IMG/VR virus record: IMGVR_UViG_3300036770_005754
Coordinates: 62,001 to 126,000 of that record
DNA: 64,000 nt
DNA from: a virus
Reading direction: 5' to 3' (one strand)
The notes beneath the pieces are model-generated. The model was not told the DNA's origin. It worked only from the letters and a program-made list of their open reading frames with translations, and did no database searches. The translations under genes and the position numbers were made by a program. Positions 7,250 through 15,187 of the stretch are shown in pieces; the first letter of the stretch is position 1, and each line of letters opens with the position of its first letter.

Positions 7250-8755
7250 TCAATACCTATCCACCATAGCTCTAGACATAGTATAGATAAATCTCAACTT
7301 CTTAGTACCATACACCTTTTTATAACCAAATTTCTCGGCATATTCAGATTCTTTAATACCCATCTTTACGGCGTGATTATATAATGTCTTCTTATGCATC
7401 ACCCAGCCTCTATCATCACTATACCAATAATCTGGACGCACCTCGGCATCTAGTCTAAAACCGACCGCCTTGTAGATAGCACCTGTATGATTAAAACTAG
7501 TGTCGCAATACGATACCACACAGTCAATACCTCGCAATAGTTTCAAGCATCTGCTCACAAACCAAGAAGCAAAATTCTTCTTCTGATATCTAGGGTTAAT
7601 ACACAATCTTGATAATTCACAAGTAGTATCACGAGTAAACCCAGTGATGATGATATTTTGCCTAACCAACGGTGAAAAGACACAGACAGCTATTAATATA
7701 TCACCAATATATGCACCATATGCTAGCCCACCTTTACCAGCATTAGGTAGATAATGATACTTGGTCAACAATTCCCTGTATTCTGCTGCTTGAGCCTTTT
7801 TAATCGTTACTTCTTCGAACCCGAAATCTACCACATCAGTTTGGGTAATACCAAGCCAATATTTCAATGATTCTACGACCTTCTCTTTACAAGCGAATTC
7901 GTGTTCCCAGATATACTTTAGTTCATATTGATCGACTAAATAGCGTTCATAATATGTGGCTTTGGCTTTATCTACTCTAATAGCCTTGTCTTGTGTATGC
8001 CAGTAGTCGCCTTGGCACTCTATTAATAACTTTCTACCTGGTCTAGGAATAACACAATCAAAATTATACGGTCCTATTATACACTCAGAGTCCGCAATGG
8101 TGTTGTCGTGCTCGCGATGGTACACAACACCTAGATCATCTAATATTGAGTACAATATTTTTTGAATGCTCGACACTTTACCTGATTGTTTAGCTCTGAA
8201 GCTGGCCAATCGCTTTTTATTGTTTTCTGTGTTCCAATATTCAGTCTGAACAGCAACCTGCTTTGCTCTGTATTCACTATCAGCCCAAAGTTCTTTTGAA
8301 TGCTTAGACAACTTTTCGCGAACGTCTTCAAATACATTCCTTGATTTAATAGACTGAGCCAATCGTTTTTCTTGTGTCCAAGCTTTAGCCATTCTTGTGG
8401 CTTGATGTTCGCTATAGGTATCATGATCCAGTTCAATTCGATGCTTAATGCACAAACGGTGTACGGCCGACGTCGAGCCACCCACTGCTGCCGCGATCTC
8501 GTTCAATGAATTGGTATTTCTCATAGATGTTATCATAGATATTGTGTCTGGGTCATCGAGCAGGCTTTTATTTTTTAACTCCGCAATTTGACTTTTAGTG
8601 CGGGTTAATCCCAAATGCTTGCAAAGCTTCATTACTGTTCTGCGTGGCTTGTTTATAGCTAGGCCAATTTCTGCGTGAGTACTACCAGCATTATACATGT
8701 CTCTTACTATTACCAACTCCTGAGATGTAAATTGATCAATAACTGGTATATTCAT
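7250..8755 (-). CDS. Homing-type endonuclease with GNAT/Mom-like C-terminus
   Basis: The product is 501 residues from MNIPVIDQF; earlier in-frame ATGs overlap the promoter proposed below. Two helix-turn-helix segments open the protein (about residues 8-52 and 75-105, e.g. NEIAAAVGGSTSAVHRLCIK). They are followed by NUMOD-like KAWTQEKRLAQS...ELWADSEYR repeats and a Vsr/EDxHD-like nuclease core (NFDCVIPRPGRKLLIECQGD, then YWHTQDKAIRVD, ending LKYIWEHEF). The last third, with CELSRLCINPRYQKKNFASW and VVSYCDTSFNHTGAIYKAVG, resembles Mom/GNAT-like acyltransferase folds. It sits immediately after the major capsid operon, a common site for homing endonucleases. Nuclease plus DNA binding is well supported; the role of the last domain is inference. 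Confidence 0.72.
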   Translation of the reverse strand: MNIPVIDQFTSQELVIVRDMYNAGSTHAEIGLAINKPRRTVMKLCKHLGLTRTKSQIAELKNKSLLDDPDTISMITSMRNTNSLNEIAAAVGGSTSAVHRLCIKHRIELDHDTYSEHQATRMAKAWTQEKRLAQSIKSRNVFEDVREKLSKHSKELWADSEYRAKQVAVQTEYWNTENNKKRLASFRAKQSGKVSSIQKILYSILDDLGVVYHREHDNTIADSECIIGPYNFDCVIPRPGRKLLIECQGDYWHTQDKAIRVDKAKATYYERYLVDQYELKYIWEHEFACKEKVVESLKYWLGITQTDVVDFGFEEVTIKKAQAAEYRELLTKYHYLPNAGKGGLAYGAYIGDILIAVCVFSPLVRQNIIITGFTRDTTCELSRLCINPRYQKKNFASWFVSRCLKLLRGIDCVVSYCDTSFNHTGAIYKAVGFRLDAEVRPDYWYSDDRGWVMHKKTLYNHAVKMGIKESEYAEKFGYKKVYGTKKLRFIYTMSRAMVDRY

Positions 8756-8782
8756 AATTAATTTTATTCCGAATCTTGTCAT

Positions 8783-8810
8783 ATTATATACACAAAAAAG
8801 CCCCTGCCAA
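8783..8810 (-). promoter_or_regulatory. Sigma70-like promoter overlapping the capsid terminator
   Basis: On the minus strand TTGGCA (8810-8805) and TATAAT (8788-8783) are separated by 16 bases. The -35 falls inside the terminator stem and the spacer is its T tract. Initiation near 8776 would leave about 20 bases before the ATG at 8755 of the endonuclease gene. Confidence 0.5.
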
Positions 8811-8828
8811 TACAAGACTGGCAGGGGC
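8800..8828 (-). terminator. Strong intrinsic terminator after the major capsid gene
   Basis: A perfect 10-bp stem (8800-8809 with 8819-8828), GC-rich with a 9-base loop, is followed on the minus strand by six T residues. It is the best canonical terminator in the window and closes the head-gene operon 26 bases after the capsid stop. Confidence 0.93.
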
Positions 8829-8854
8829 CGATTCTATACAATGGACAGGCTAGC

Positions 8855-10480
8855 TCAGAGGTTGCTTACGGTGATAACGCCGTAGTAGAGGCCGCCATCC
8901 TCGATCAGCTTCTTTCCATATCGTGTCATGATCCCTTTGTTCGGTGTGAAGCTGTTAGGATCGAGGACAGTTGGAGTGCTCAACAGAGGAATATATGGAG
9001 CGTAGAAATAACCAGCGTCTAACACTGAGTTACCCTTGAAGCCCATCAGGATCTTACAATTCGGGAAAAGAGGGTCTTTGTAGATCTTCATTTTACCCTG
9101 GATTGTTCCGATGTTCATGATACCAATATCGACACCTTCTGTCGTAAAGGCGTCGCTCGCTCTGAAATCGTTCAACTGTTCGAACTTGGAGCAGATGTCA
9201 GCAGACATAACCATCCAGTTAGCAGGGCCACGGAGAGTGGTTCTGTGGATGATGTTTGCCACTTCGAGGACCTTGTACATCAGAGCGATGTTTCGATCAG
9301 TGAAGTTCACCGATGCCCCAGCGGCAGTGGCGAAGTTGTGATTAGCACGAATAGCTGAAGCTATGATGAGGTCGTTGATGATTTCACGGTCGATTTCAGC
9401 AACCATCTCATCGGCCATCAGGTCAGTGAGGGTTGATTCTGCATCGATATTGTGAACCGACTTGAGGTCTTGTGCTGCTTCGAGCGACCAAGAAGTTTTC
9501 AATTTTCTGGTTATCGCAGCAACAGAGTCGCTATCGATACTCAGAGTAACCTCCGGTTGGAACGGATTGGACTCAAGGTCGTACTCATAGTTGATTCTAG
9601 CGACTGCTCCGACAGGGAATGATCCCGCAGAAAGAGTCACTTGCACCTGACCAGTACTATGATCAAACGATGTAGCGCCAGTGGTTGAGGTGTCGACGGC
9701 TAGAGCTGAAGTGAAACTGGTACAGTCGCCTATCAAGATTGCGTCTGCTGAGCCATCACTATCAAAGCTCACTTTCAGGCAGGGTGTTGCGTTTTCGCAA
9801 TTCGGGCTTGCATCAGCTTCGGTTTCGAAAACTTCGACGACGACTGTACCAGCAAGTACCGGGCGGTGTGCTAAGGTCGCTGATACAACTGTGTTGCCCG
9901 TGATCGTTGCGTCTTCGCCACGGACTTCCTGCGAAGAGTAGTACGGGTCGAGAGCCCAACCGTTTTGCCTTGCAAACGACTGTGCAGTATTTTGTCGCAT
10001 GATTTGTGTACCAGCGACAGTTTGACCTTTCGTAAGTGCGTATCTGTATCGAATGTAGAAAATCAAACTCGCTGGCTGGCTCATCGGCTGAACACCAACG
10101 AGATTATCAGCAATCAGCTTCGGGTACGATTTTCTGATCAGCGGCAACGCAAACCGGGTAAAGTCTGCGATGTTCGCCGTGGTCGTCTGATCTTCGAAGA
10201 TCATAGACCGGTTTGCTGGATTCCAAGCCTTGAACTGATTTTCAAGGATAGATGCCATGAGGCCGAATTTTTTGCTGCCTACTTCTCGGCATTTGCTCAA
10301 TACCGGCGACCACTTCTGCACTAGTTGATTTTTCTTCGCTTCGTGGATAATCGAAGCACGATGAAGATCTGTTTCTTCACCGATCATGCGTCTACTTGTG
10401 CTTTCAGTGAGATGCCGCTGTTGTCTGCGAGCCGGTGCAGACATTGTCTTGCTTCTTCTAGTCGGTAACATATTCTTCAA
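8855..10480 (-). CDS. Major capsid protein, gp23-like
   Basis: The protein has 541 residues, close to T4 gp23 (521). Hallmarks are NIADFTRFALPLIRKSYPKL followed by IADNLVGVQPMSQP (about residues 93-130) and SLIFYIRYRY. The conserved C-terminal shell segment includes FPNCKILMGFKG and YAPYIPLL. Residues about 190-300 form a Thr/Val/Ser-rich beta insertion corresponding to the surface insertion domain of gp23. The N-terminus is basic and contains (L/I)xE motifs (HLTE at 23-26, MIGE, IIHE) of the kind cut by gp21-type proteases, so a propeptide is probably removed. Gene order protease, scaffold, capsid supports the call. Confidence 0.95.
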   Translation of the reverse strand: MKNMLPTRRSKTMSAPARRQQRHLTESTSRRMIGEETDLHRASIIHEAKKNQLVQKWSPVLSKCREVGSKKFGLMASILENQFKAWNPANRSMIFEDQTTTANIADFTRFALPLIRKSYPKLIADNLVGVQPMSQPASLIFYIRYRYALTKGQTVAGTQIMRQNTAQSFARQNGWALDPYYSSQEVRGEDATITGNTVVSATLAHRPVLAGTVVVEVFETEADASPNCENATPCLKVSFDSDGSADAILIGDCTSFTSALAVDTSTTGATSFDHSTGQVQVTLSAGSFPVGAVARINYEYDLESNPFQPEVTLSIDSDSVAAITRKLKTSWSLEAAQDLKSVHNIDAESTLTDLMADEMVAEIDREIINDLIIASAIRANHNFATAAGASVNFTDRNIALMYKVLEVANIIHRTTLRGPANWMVMSADICSKFEQLNDFRASDAFTTEGVDIGIMNIGTIQGKMKIYKDPLFPNCKILMGFKGNSVLDAGYFYAPYIPLLSTPTVLDPNSFTPNKGIMTRYGKKLIEDGGLYYGVITVSNL

Positions 10481-10492
10481 CTCCTCGTCGGA

Positions 10493-11209
10493 TTAGATTA
10501 AATCTTCGTCAACTTGTGCTGCGATACTAGCGATATTGTATCCGGTACCAGTTCCGGTGATGTTGTTTGTGTTTCTTGGTACTGGCCGTCTGTCCTGGCT
10601 TTCAAGCATTGTTGCTCTGGTCGATCTGGCACGACCATTACCACGGTTGATGTCTATTCTACCTGTGGCGCTTTGGCGACTTTCAGTAACAGATCTGGTT
10701 CTCAACGGCCGTTGCTCTTGAAGACTTTGCAGTTGAGTCGTCAATTGTCGGTTTCGTTTGAGTGCTTTTTCGGCAATCGCATTTCTTCGATTTGCCATTT
10801 CAACAGCTCGCTTTTTCTCTTCTAGAGCAAGTGCAAGTTTTCTCTTGTACTTGGCGACTGTAACATCACCGTTAGAGTTTCCATTATGCTCAATACCATT
10901 AAGCATTCCTGCGATTTGGTTGAGTCTGGAAACTGCTGCGGATTCGTTAAGGGCCGACTGTTTGGCGATCTGTGCTTCAATTGTGGAACCCTTTGTCTCA
11001 CAGAAGATTTGCACTCTGCGAGCGAGTTCACGTTTATGTGCTTCGGTCTCTTCAACACAGACTCGTTTAGCCTGTTCAACCTTAGCAGCATAATCTCTTT
11101 GGAATTGTTCACGAACTGATTCTTTGTAAGACAACAAAGATTCAGAAATTTTCTCAGAAAGCTCAGGACTGATTCCGGCTTGTTCAAGCAATGCGACAAT
11201 CTTATCCAT
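10493..11209 (-). CDS. Prohead core scaffold protein, gp22-like
   Basis: The product is 238 residues. The sequence is almost entirely helical and highly charged: ISPELSEKISESLLSYKESV, then a long coiled coil with QAKRVCVEETEAHKRELARR and LALALEEKKRAVEMANRRNA. A basic, Asn/Arg/Gly-rich C-terminal part follows. Position between protease and major capsid protein and the composition match scaffolding proteins, which fill the prohead and are degraded by the protease. Sequence identity to gp22 is not obvious by eye, so the call rests on context. Confidence 0.78.
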   Translation of the reverse strand: MDKIVALLEQAGISPELSEKISESLLSYKESVREQFQRDYAAKVEQAKRVCVEETEAHKRELARRVQIFCETKGSTIEAQIAKQSALNESAAVSRLNQIAGMLNGIEHNGNSNGDVTVAKYKRKLALALEEKKRAVEMANRRNAIAEKALKRNRQLTTQLQSLQEQRPLRTRSVTESRQSATGRIDINRGNGRARSTRATMLESQDRRPVPRNTNNITGTGTGYNIASIAAQVDEDLI

Positions 11210-11254
11210 TTAATTCTCCTCGTATATTCTTATTTTTGCGTAAAATTGAAAATG

Positions 11255-11974
11255 CTATTTCAAACCGAAAAATTTGTTTATTTCGTTAACCAACCTGTTT
11301 TGATATACCTCAGGAGAAAACTTAGCACGTGCTTGCTTGATTGGACGCAGTCGGTTGTTAAGACTTTCTTGGATATTGAGTATCGCACCATTTACAGATG
11401 GCTCAGCGACTGCATCCCAAGTGACGAAAGCATAACCAGGCATCACTCTGTATAATTCTTTACCAGAATTTTCGACCATCTCCATGTCGCCGACGCCACG
11501 AGATGAAATACCGACTCGAACTTTATGTTCGAACAGGCCCCTGAGACATGCCCCGCAAGGTAAATTATGCAGTATCTCGGCTTCACCATATACTTTTCGA
11601 CCATCCATCCACACCTTAGTCATAAGATGACTAACGCGGTCCAAATGGATTTTAGCGTCTGGAGGGTGATCATACTCACCCATGACAGCTCTCGCTTTAA
11701 TATCCTCTTGAATGTTATTGACGGCAGGTCTCAAAACCTCGCTGGTCGAATAAAATCTACCATTCGCGTTCTCCCTGTCGCCCATTTGTATCAACCCAGA
11801 GACACGCATAGCAGGCAATTCTTTACCATCTCTGCCCTCAAGAACGACATTTTGTTTATCGATGATATCAAACGAAAATGTGTCCTGAATCAGTCTCATG
11901 CCTGGTGGTATGAGACCTGTTTCAGCAATTACACCTCTGTTCAACTGCATTCGATTATTGCGAGTCGGCATCAT
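11255..11974 (-). CDS. Prohead maturation protease, gp21-like
   Basis: The protein has 239 residues. Phage prohead proteases of the gp21 clan are serine proteases with a herpesvirus-protease fold. The catalytic His lies in GEYDHPPD (His103) and the Ser in VGISSRGVG (Ser157 or Ser158), in the correct order and spacing. RENANGRFYSTSEVL and the downstream AVAEPSVNGAIL are further family features. It would cut the scaffold, core and capsid propeptides after (L/I)xE. The helical C-terminal tail may direct its incorporation into the core. Confidence 0.9.
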   Translation of the reverse strand: MMPTRNNRMQLNRGVIAETGLIPPGMRLIQDTFSFDIIDKQNVVLEGRDGKELPAMRVSGLIQMGDRENANGRFYSTSEVLRPAVNNIQEDIKARAVMGEYDHPPDAKIHLDRVSHLMTKVWMDGRKVYGEAEILHNLPCGACLRGLFEHKVRVGISSRGVGDMEMVENSGKELYRVMPGYAFVTWDAVAEPSVNGAILNIQESLNNRLRPIKQARAKFSPEVYQNRLVNEINKFFGLK

Positions 11975-11984
11975 ATTTCGATTC

Positions 11985-14900
11985 CTAACGATGATTCATG
12001 GTTCTTGATGTCGGAGGATTGGTACCAGAACCATCATCATCCTTTACATCTGGCCCGATGCTATCCAATTTATCATCAGATGCTTTCGGCAATCTTGTTT
12101 TAGGCATTTCTCGGAGATTATCCTTAACATGCTTCGAATATTTTGAGTTCCTGGGCTCTGTTATATCCCTGTCTTCGAACATCTCCTCATCATCTTCGAG
12201 ATCGTCTAAACCGCCCATGTCCTCATCATCCATGTCCTCATCATCCATGTCCTCATCATCCATGTCCTCATCATCCATGTCCTCATCATCCATGTCCTCA
12301 TCATCCATGTCCTCATCATCCATGTCCTCATCATCCATGTCCTCATCGCCAATATCATTGTCTGATTCGAAATCAGGCATTTCGTCTTCAGACCCAACGT
12401 TGCTCATGCTGCTTGTTTCAACACTATCAACAGGGCTCATGGATTCGGCATCACTGTCTTCGTCAACTTCGTCGATTTCGTCAATTTCGTCGACTTCGAC
12501 ATCACCACTGACTTCAACTGATATTCCACCATCATCTGTCGTGGTTATTGTGGCGACCGCTTCATCAAGAAGATTATCTTCGTCGTCGCTAATCAATCTG
12601 AGCTGCTCAATAGACTCAGACAACCATCTCTTGAATTCTGCTTCATCCCCTTTAGACATGCCAACTGATGCATAAGCACTCTCATGTATATCTTTAGGGA
12701 TCGGAATCTCGACAGAGCCATCTTCACTCAAAACCACCGGCGGCATACCAGAATCACCACCATGGTCGAGAATGAATTTAACGCCTTTTAAGCTACCCAT
12801 GACGGCGTCATCTTGACGCTGGTGCCATTGAATTGATTCATTCTTTGTCTCTCTTGGTGCATGGCTATTTCTCTTCAGACCACGCCCACGAATTCTTGGG
12901 CCTTTGAATTGATCTTCTACGAAATCTTCGTCATCTTCGTCCATATCTCTCCAAGATGTGTCAAAACTCTTCGGTAACTTATCGGAAGAATTGCGTTTGG
13001 CCCACGGTTGGAAACTAGCATCTCTCTTCTTTTTATGAGTCTGATACTTATTCCTTCTATCAAGATACTTAGCCTTACCTTGTTTAATCAGACCACGATC
13101 ACTCTTAGTCTCAGAAATAAATGATTCGACACATTCTTCAATCGCATTATTAATTCTGCCATCATGAATTCTAAGGCCAACAGCTTTAATAGCGGCTTTA
13201 GCCATGTCCACTAGATTCTCATTTAAACGCTCACCTTTCAAGTTGTGCTCGAGAGCCAAACGTTTCATTATCGTTACGACCTTCTGAACAGTACCCTTAT
13301 CAGATATCGCTGGTGCCCCATAATCTGATATTAAAGCACTATTTCCGGCATTTACCAATGGTGCATAGGCATATGGGTCATGGCTCTCGTCAATCCCATA
13401 GTCGTCGTCATCATCCCCAAACCCATCGTCATCATCGTCATCACGCATTTCATAATGGACAGGACGAGACTCACTTAGAGGTCTACGACGTCTTAGGCTC
13501 TCCATGCGTGGTTGACCACCAAGGGGAGCCTGACCGCCAGCGGGTGCCTGACCGCCAGCGGGTGCCTGACCGCCAGCAGCAGGTGGAGCTTGAGCAGTTC
13601 CAGCACCACCAGTTGGCGGTGTACCCTGAGAGTCTTCATCACCGAGTAGATCTGACAATGCACCTTCTTCATCACCAAGACCAAGATCATCGAGTTCATC
13701 ATCCTCGCCGGAAGCAGAACTCTTACCACCTATTTGAATCAGGGGACTATTTATATTGATGACAGGCTGACCACCGCCGCCATTACCTTTCGACGATACT
13801 CCGCTGTCTGCCATCTTACTATCACCGGGCATAGTGTCGAAGTTGCTAAGCGTATCTGTCGCAGCAAGTTCTTCCTGAATAGTGGCAATCAAATCTTCTG
13901 CTTCGTAGATTGCAGCATCATCGAAGTCTTTAGTCTGAAGTCGAGCTATTAAATTGTCTAATTTGCTAGACAGATCATGAGACTCTCTGATCTTTGGCGT
14001 TCGGTTCCTAAGATCGCCGAGCGCTGTTGCCAACGTTGAAGCAGCCACCTGCTTATTACTGAACGCTTCGAATATAAGCTCTAAGAATCTATCGTAAGCT
14101 TCTTCGAAGTTTTTAGAACTCTCCAATATCTGGACATTCTCGTTCAAAGTAAACTGTTCTGATTTCCTAGCGATATTACGCCATTCGCTCACGATCTTAC
14201 CACGATTTACTTTGATATTCGTTCTGTGGAACAAAGTAGCAACATCTTTAATCAATTGATCATTGAAGATCGCTGAAGCAGCTAAAGAATTTTCGATCAG
14301 CGTTTTAACCTGCTTTCTGGAAAGAAGAGTGAATTCTTCATTCTCATCTAGAAATCCAGAAACCAATCTCACAGCTTCGCTAATCTTACCTTCAGAGACC
14401 AACCCAGCGAGACCGTTGATTCTGCGCTGGAAGCCCTCTGACCAATAAGCATTGGCAGCGACGTCACGCATGCGTCGAGCAACGAGCTTTCTGGAGGCCC
14501 ATTTTGTAACTGGTAGTCTTACATTGTAGCCATCAGTAAATGTGCCGGAGACCACTTCGCCATTCTCTACTATAACCCTATCTCTTAGGCCTTCAACAAT
14601 TGTAGTAACAAGTCTGGATTTTATACTCTCATCAATCGATGCACCATTAGAAATAGCGATATGACGAGTAACATTATCGCGACCACGAATAACACCAGAA
14701 TGCGGTACGACCCTACCAGAAAATCTTTGTGCTTGCATTCTCTTAAAAGCACCATTCATGTCACGCTGATTGTTCTCTTCTATGGCGTTCACCAATCTAA
14801 GGCAAGAATCGCTGAATAAACCATGCTTTTCTTCCTCGACTATTTGAACTTGTCTGATATTGGAAACGTTAATTTTGCCACCCTTATCGCGGGAGTGTTC

Positions 14901-15095
14901 GGCGATATAATATTCATTCCTATCAACATCTTCAAAATAAAGATTCTTAGGATGAAGAGCGACCAATTTATAATTCTTATTAGCATGTCTACCCATGCTA
15001 GCTATACGTTCTTCGAAAAACGCTACCTGAGCCTGCGAAGAATCATTAATAGCATTTAAAAACTTGCGGCTGTCAATTTTTACAGCAGTTGGCAT
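11985..15095 (-). CDS. Giant acidic prohead core or internal head protein
   Basis: The product is 1036 residues and has no recognised catalytic motif. The N-terminal 400 residues are mostly helical and Arg/Glu-rich. A low-complexity linker follows with GGQAPAGGQAPAGG repeats, then very acidic patches (MRDDDDDDGFGDDDDDYGID). A basic segment GLIKQGKAKYLDRRNKYQTH, an 8.5-fold DMDDE tandem repeat (about residues 916-960) and an acidic tail come last. Location between portal and prohead protease and the charge pattern suggest a core or internal protein, analogous in position to T4 gp67/gp68 but far larger. LSES-type sites (PLSESRP) could be protease cut sites. The function is inferred from context only. 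Confidence 0.6.
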   Translation of the reverse strand: MPTAVKIDSRKFLNAINDSSQAQVAFFEERIASMGRHANKNYKLVALHPKNLYFEDVDRNEYYIAEHSRDKGGKINVSNIRQVQIVEEEKHGLFSDSCLRLVNAIEENNQRDMNGAFKRMQAQRFSGRVVPHSGVIRGRDNVTRHIAISNGASIDESIKSRLVTTIVEGLRDRVIVENGEVVSGTFTDGYNVRLPVTKWASRKLVARRMRDVAANAYWSEGFQRRINGLAGLVSEGKISEAVRLVSGFLDENEEFTLLSRKQVKTLIENSLAASAIFNDQLIKDVATLFHRTNIKVNRGKIVSEWRNIARKSEQFTLNENVQILESSKNFEEAYDRFLELIFEAFSNKQVAASTLATALGDLRNRTPKIRESHDLSSKLDNLIARLQTKDFDDAAIYEAEDLIATIQEELAATDTLSNFDTMPGDSKMADSGVSSKGNGGGGQPVININSPLIQIGGKSSASGEDDELDDLGLGDEEGALSDLLGDEDSQGTPPTGGAGTAQAPPAAGGQAPAGGQAPAGGQAPLGGQPRMESLRRRRPLSESRPVHYEMRDDDDDDGFGDDDDDYGIDESHDPYAYAPLVNAGNSALISDYGAPAISDKGTVQKVVTIMKRLALEHNLKGERLNENLVDMAKAAIKAVGLRIHDGRINNAIEECVESFISETKSDRGLIKQGKAKYLDRRNKYQTHKKKRDASFQPWAKRNSSDKLPKSFDTSWRDMDEDDEDFVEDQFKGPRIRGRGLKRNSHAPRETKNESIQWHQRQDDAVMGSLKGVKFILDHGGDSGMPPVVLSEDGSVEIPIPKDIHESAYASVGMSKGDEAEFKRWLSESIEQLRLISDDEDNLLDEAVATITTTDDGGISVEVSGDVEVDEIDEIDEVDEDSDAESMSPVDSVETSSMSNVGSEDEMPDFESDNDIGDEDMDDEDMDDEDMDDEDMDDEDMDDEDMDDEDMDDEDMDDEDMGGLDDLEDDEEMFEDRDITEPRNSKYSKHVKDNLREMPKTRLPKASDDKLDSIGPDVKDDDGSGTNPPTSRTMNHR
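12216..12350. repeat. 15-bp tandem repeat, 8 perfect copies plus one variant
   Basis: Eight exact copies of catgtcctcatcatc run from 12216 to 12335, with a ninth ending cgcc. They encode DDEDM units in the giant core protein. Perfect identity at the DNA level, including third positions, points to recent slippage expansion. They are contiguous with no spacers, so this is not a CRISPR array. Confidence 0.95.
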
Positions 15096-15187
15096 TATCA
15101 GCTCCAGTGTGCATTTACAGCGAATATCATCGAACTCAACGCTGTCAACATTCTAATTTTGCATCGGAAACCGAAGATTTAAAGTAG

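Noticed and set aside
12216-12350. Short regularly repeated units as a CRISPR array
   Set aside because: Units of 15 bp are contiguous without spacers and encode part of a protein.
11998-12675. Plus-strand 225-residue frame full of SSMSSSSM repeats
   Set aside because: It is antisense to the DMDDE repeat of the core protein; the open frame is a by-product of the repeat.
13313-13759. Plus-strand His/Gln-rich 148-residue frame
   Set aside because: Shadow of the linker and acidic region of the core protein; no ribosome site.
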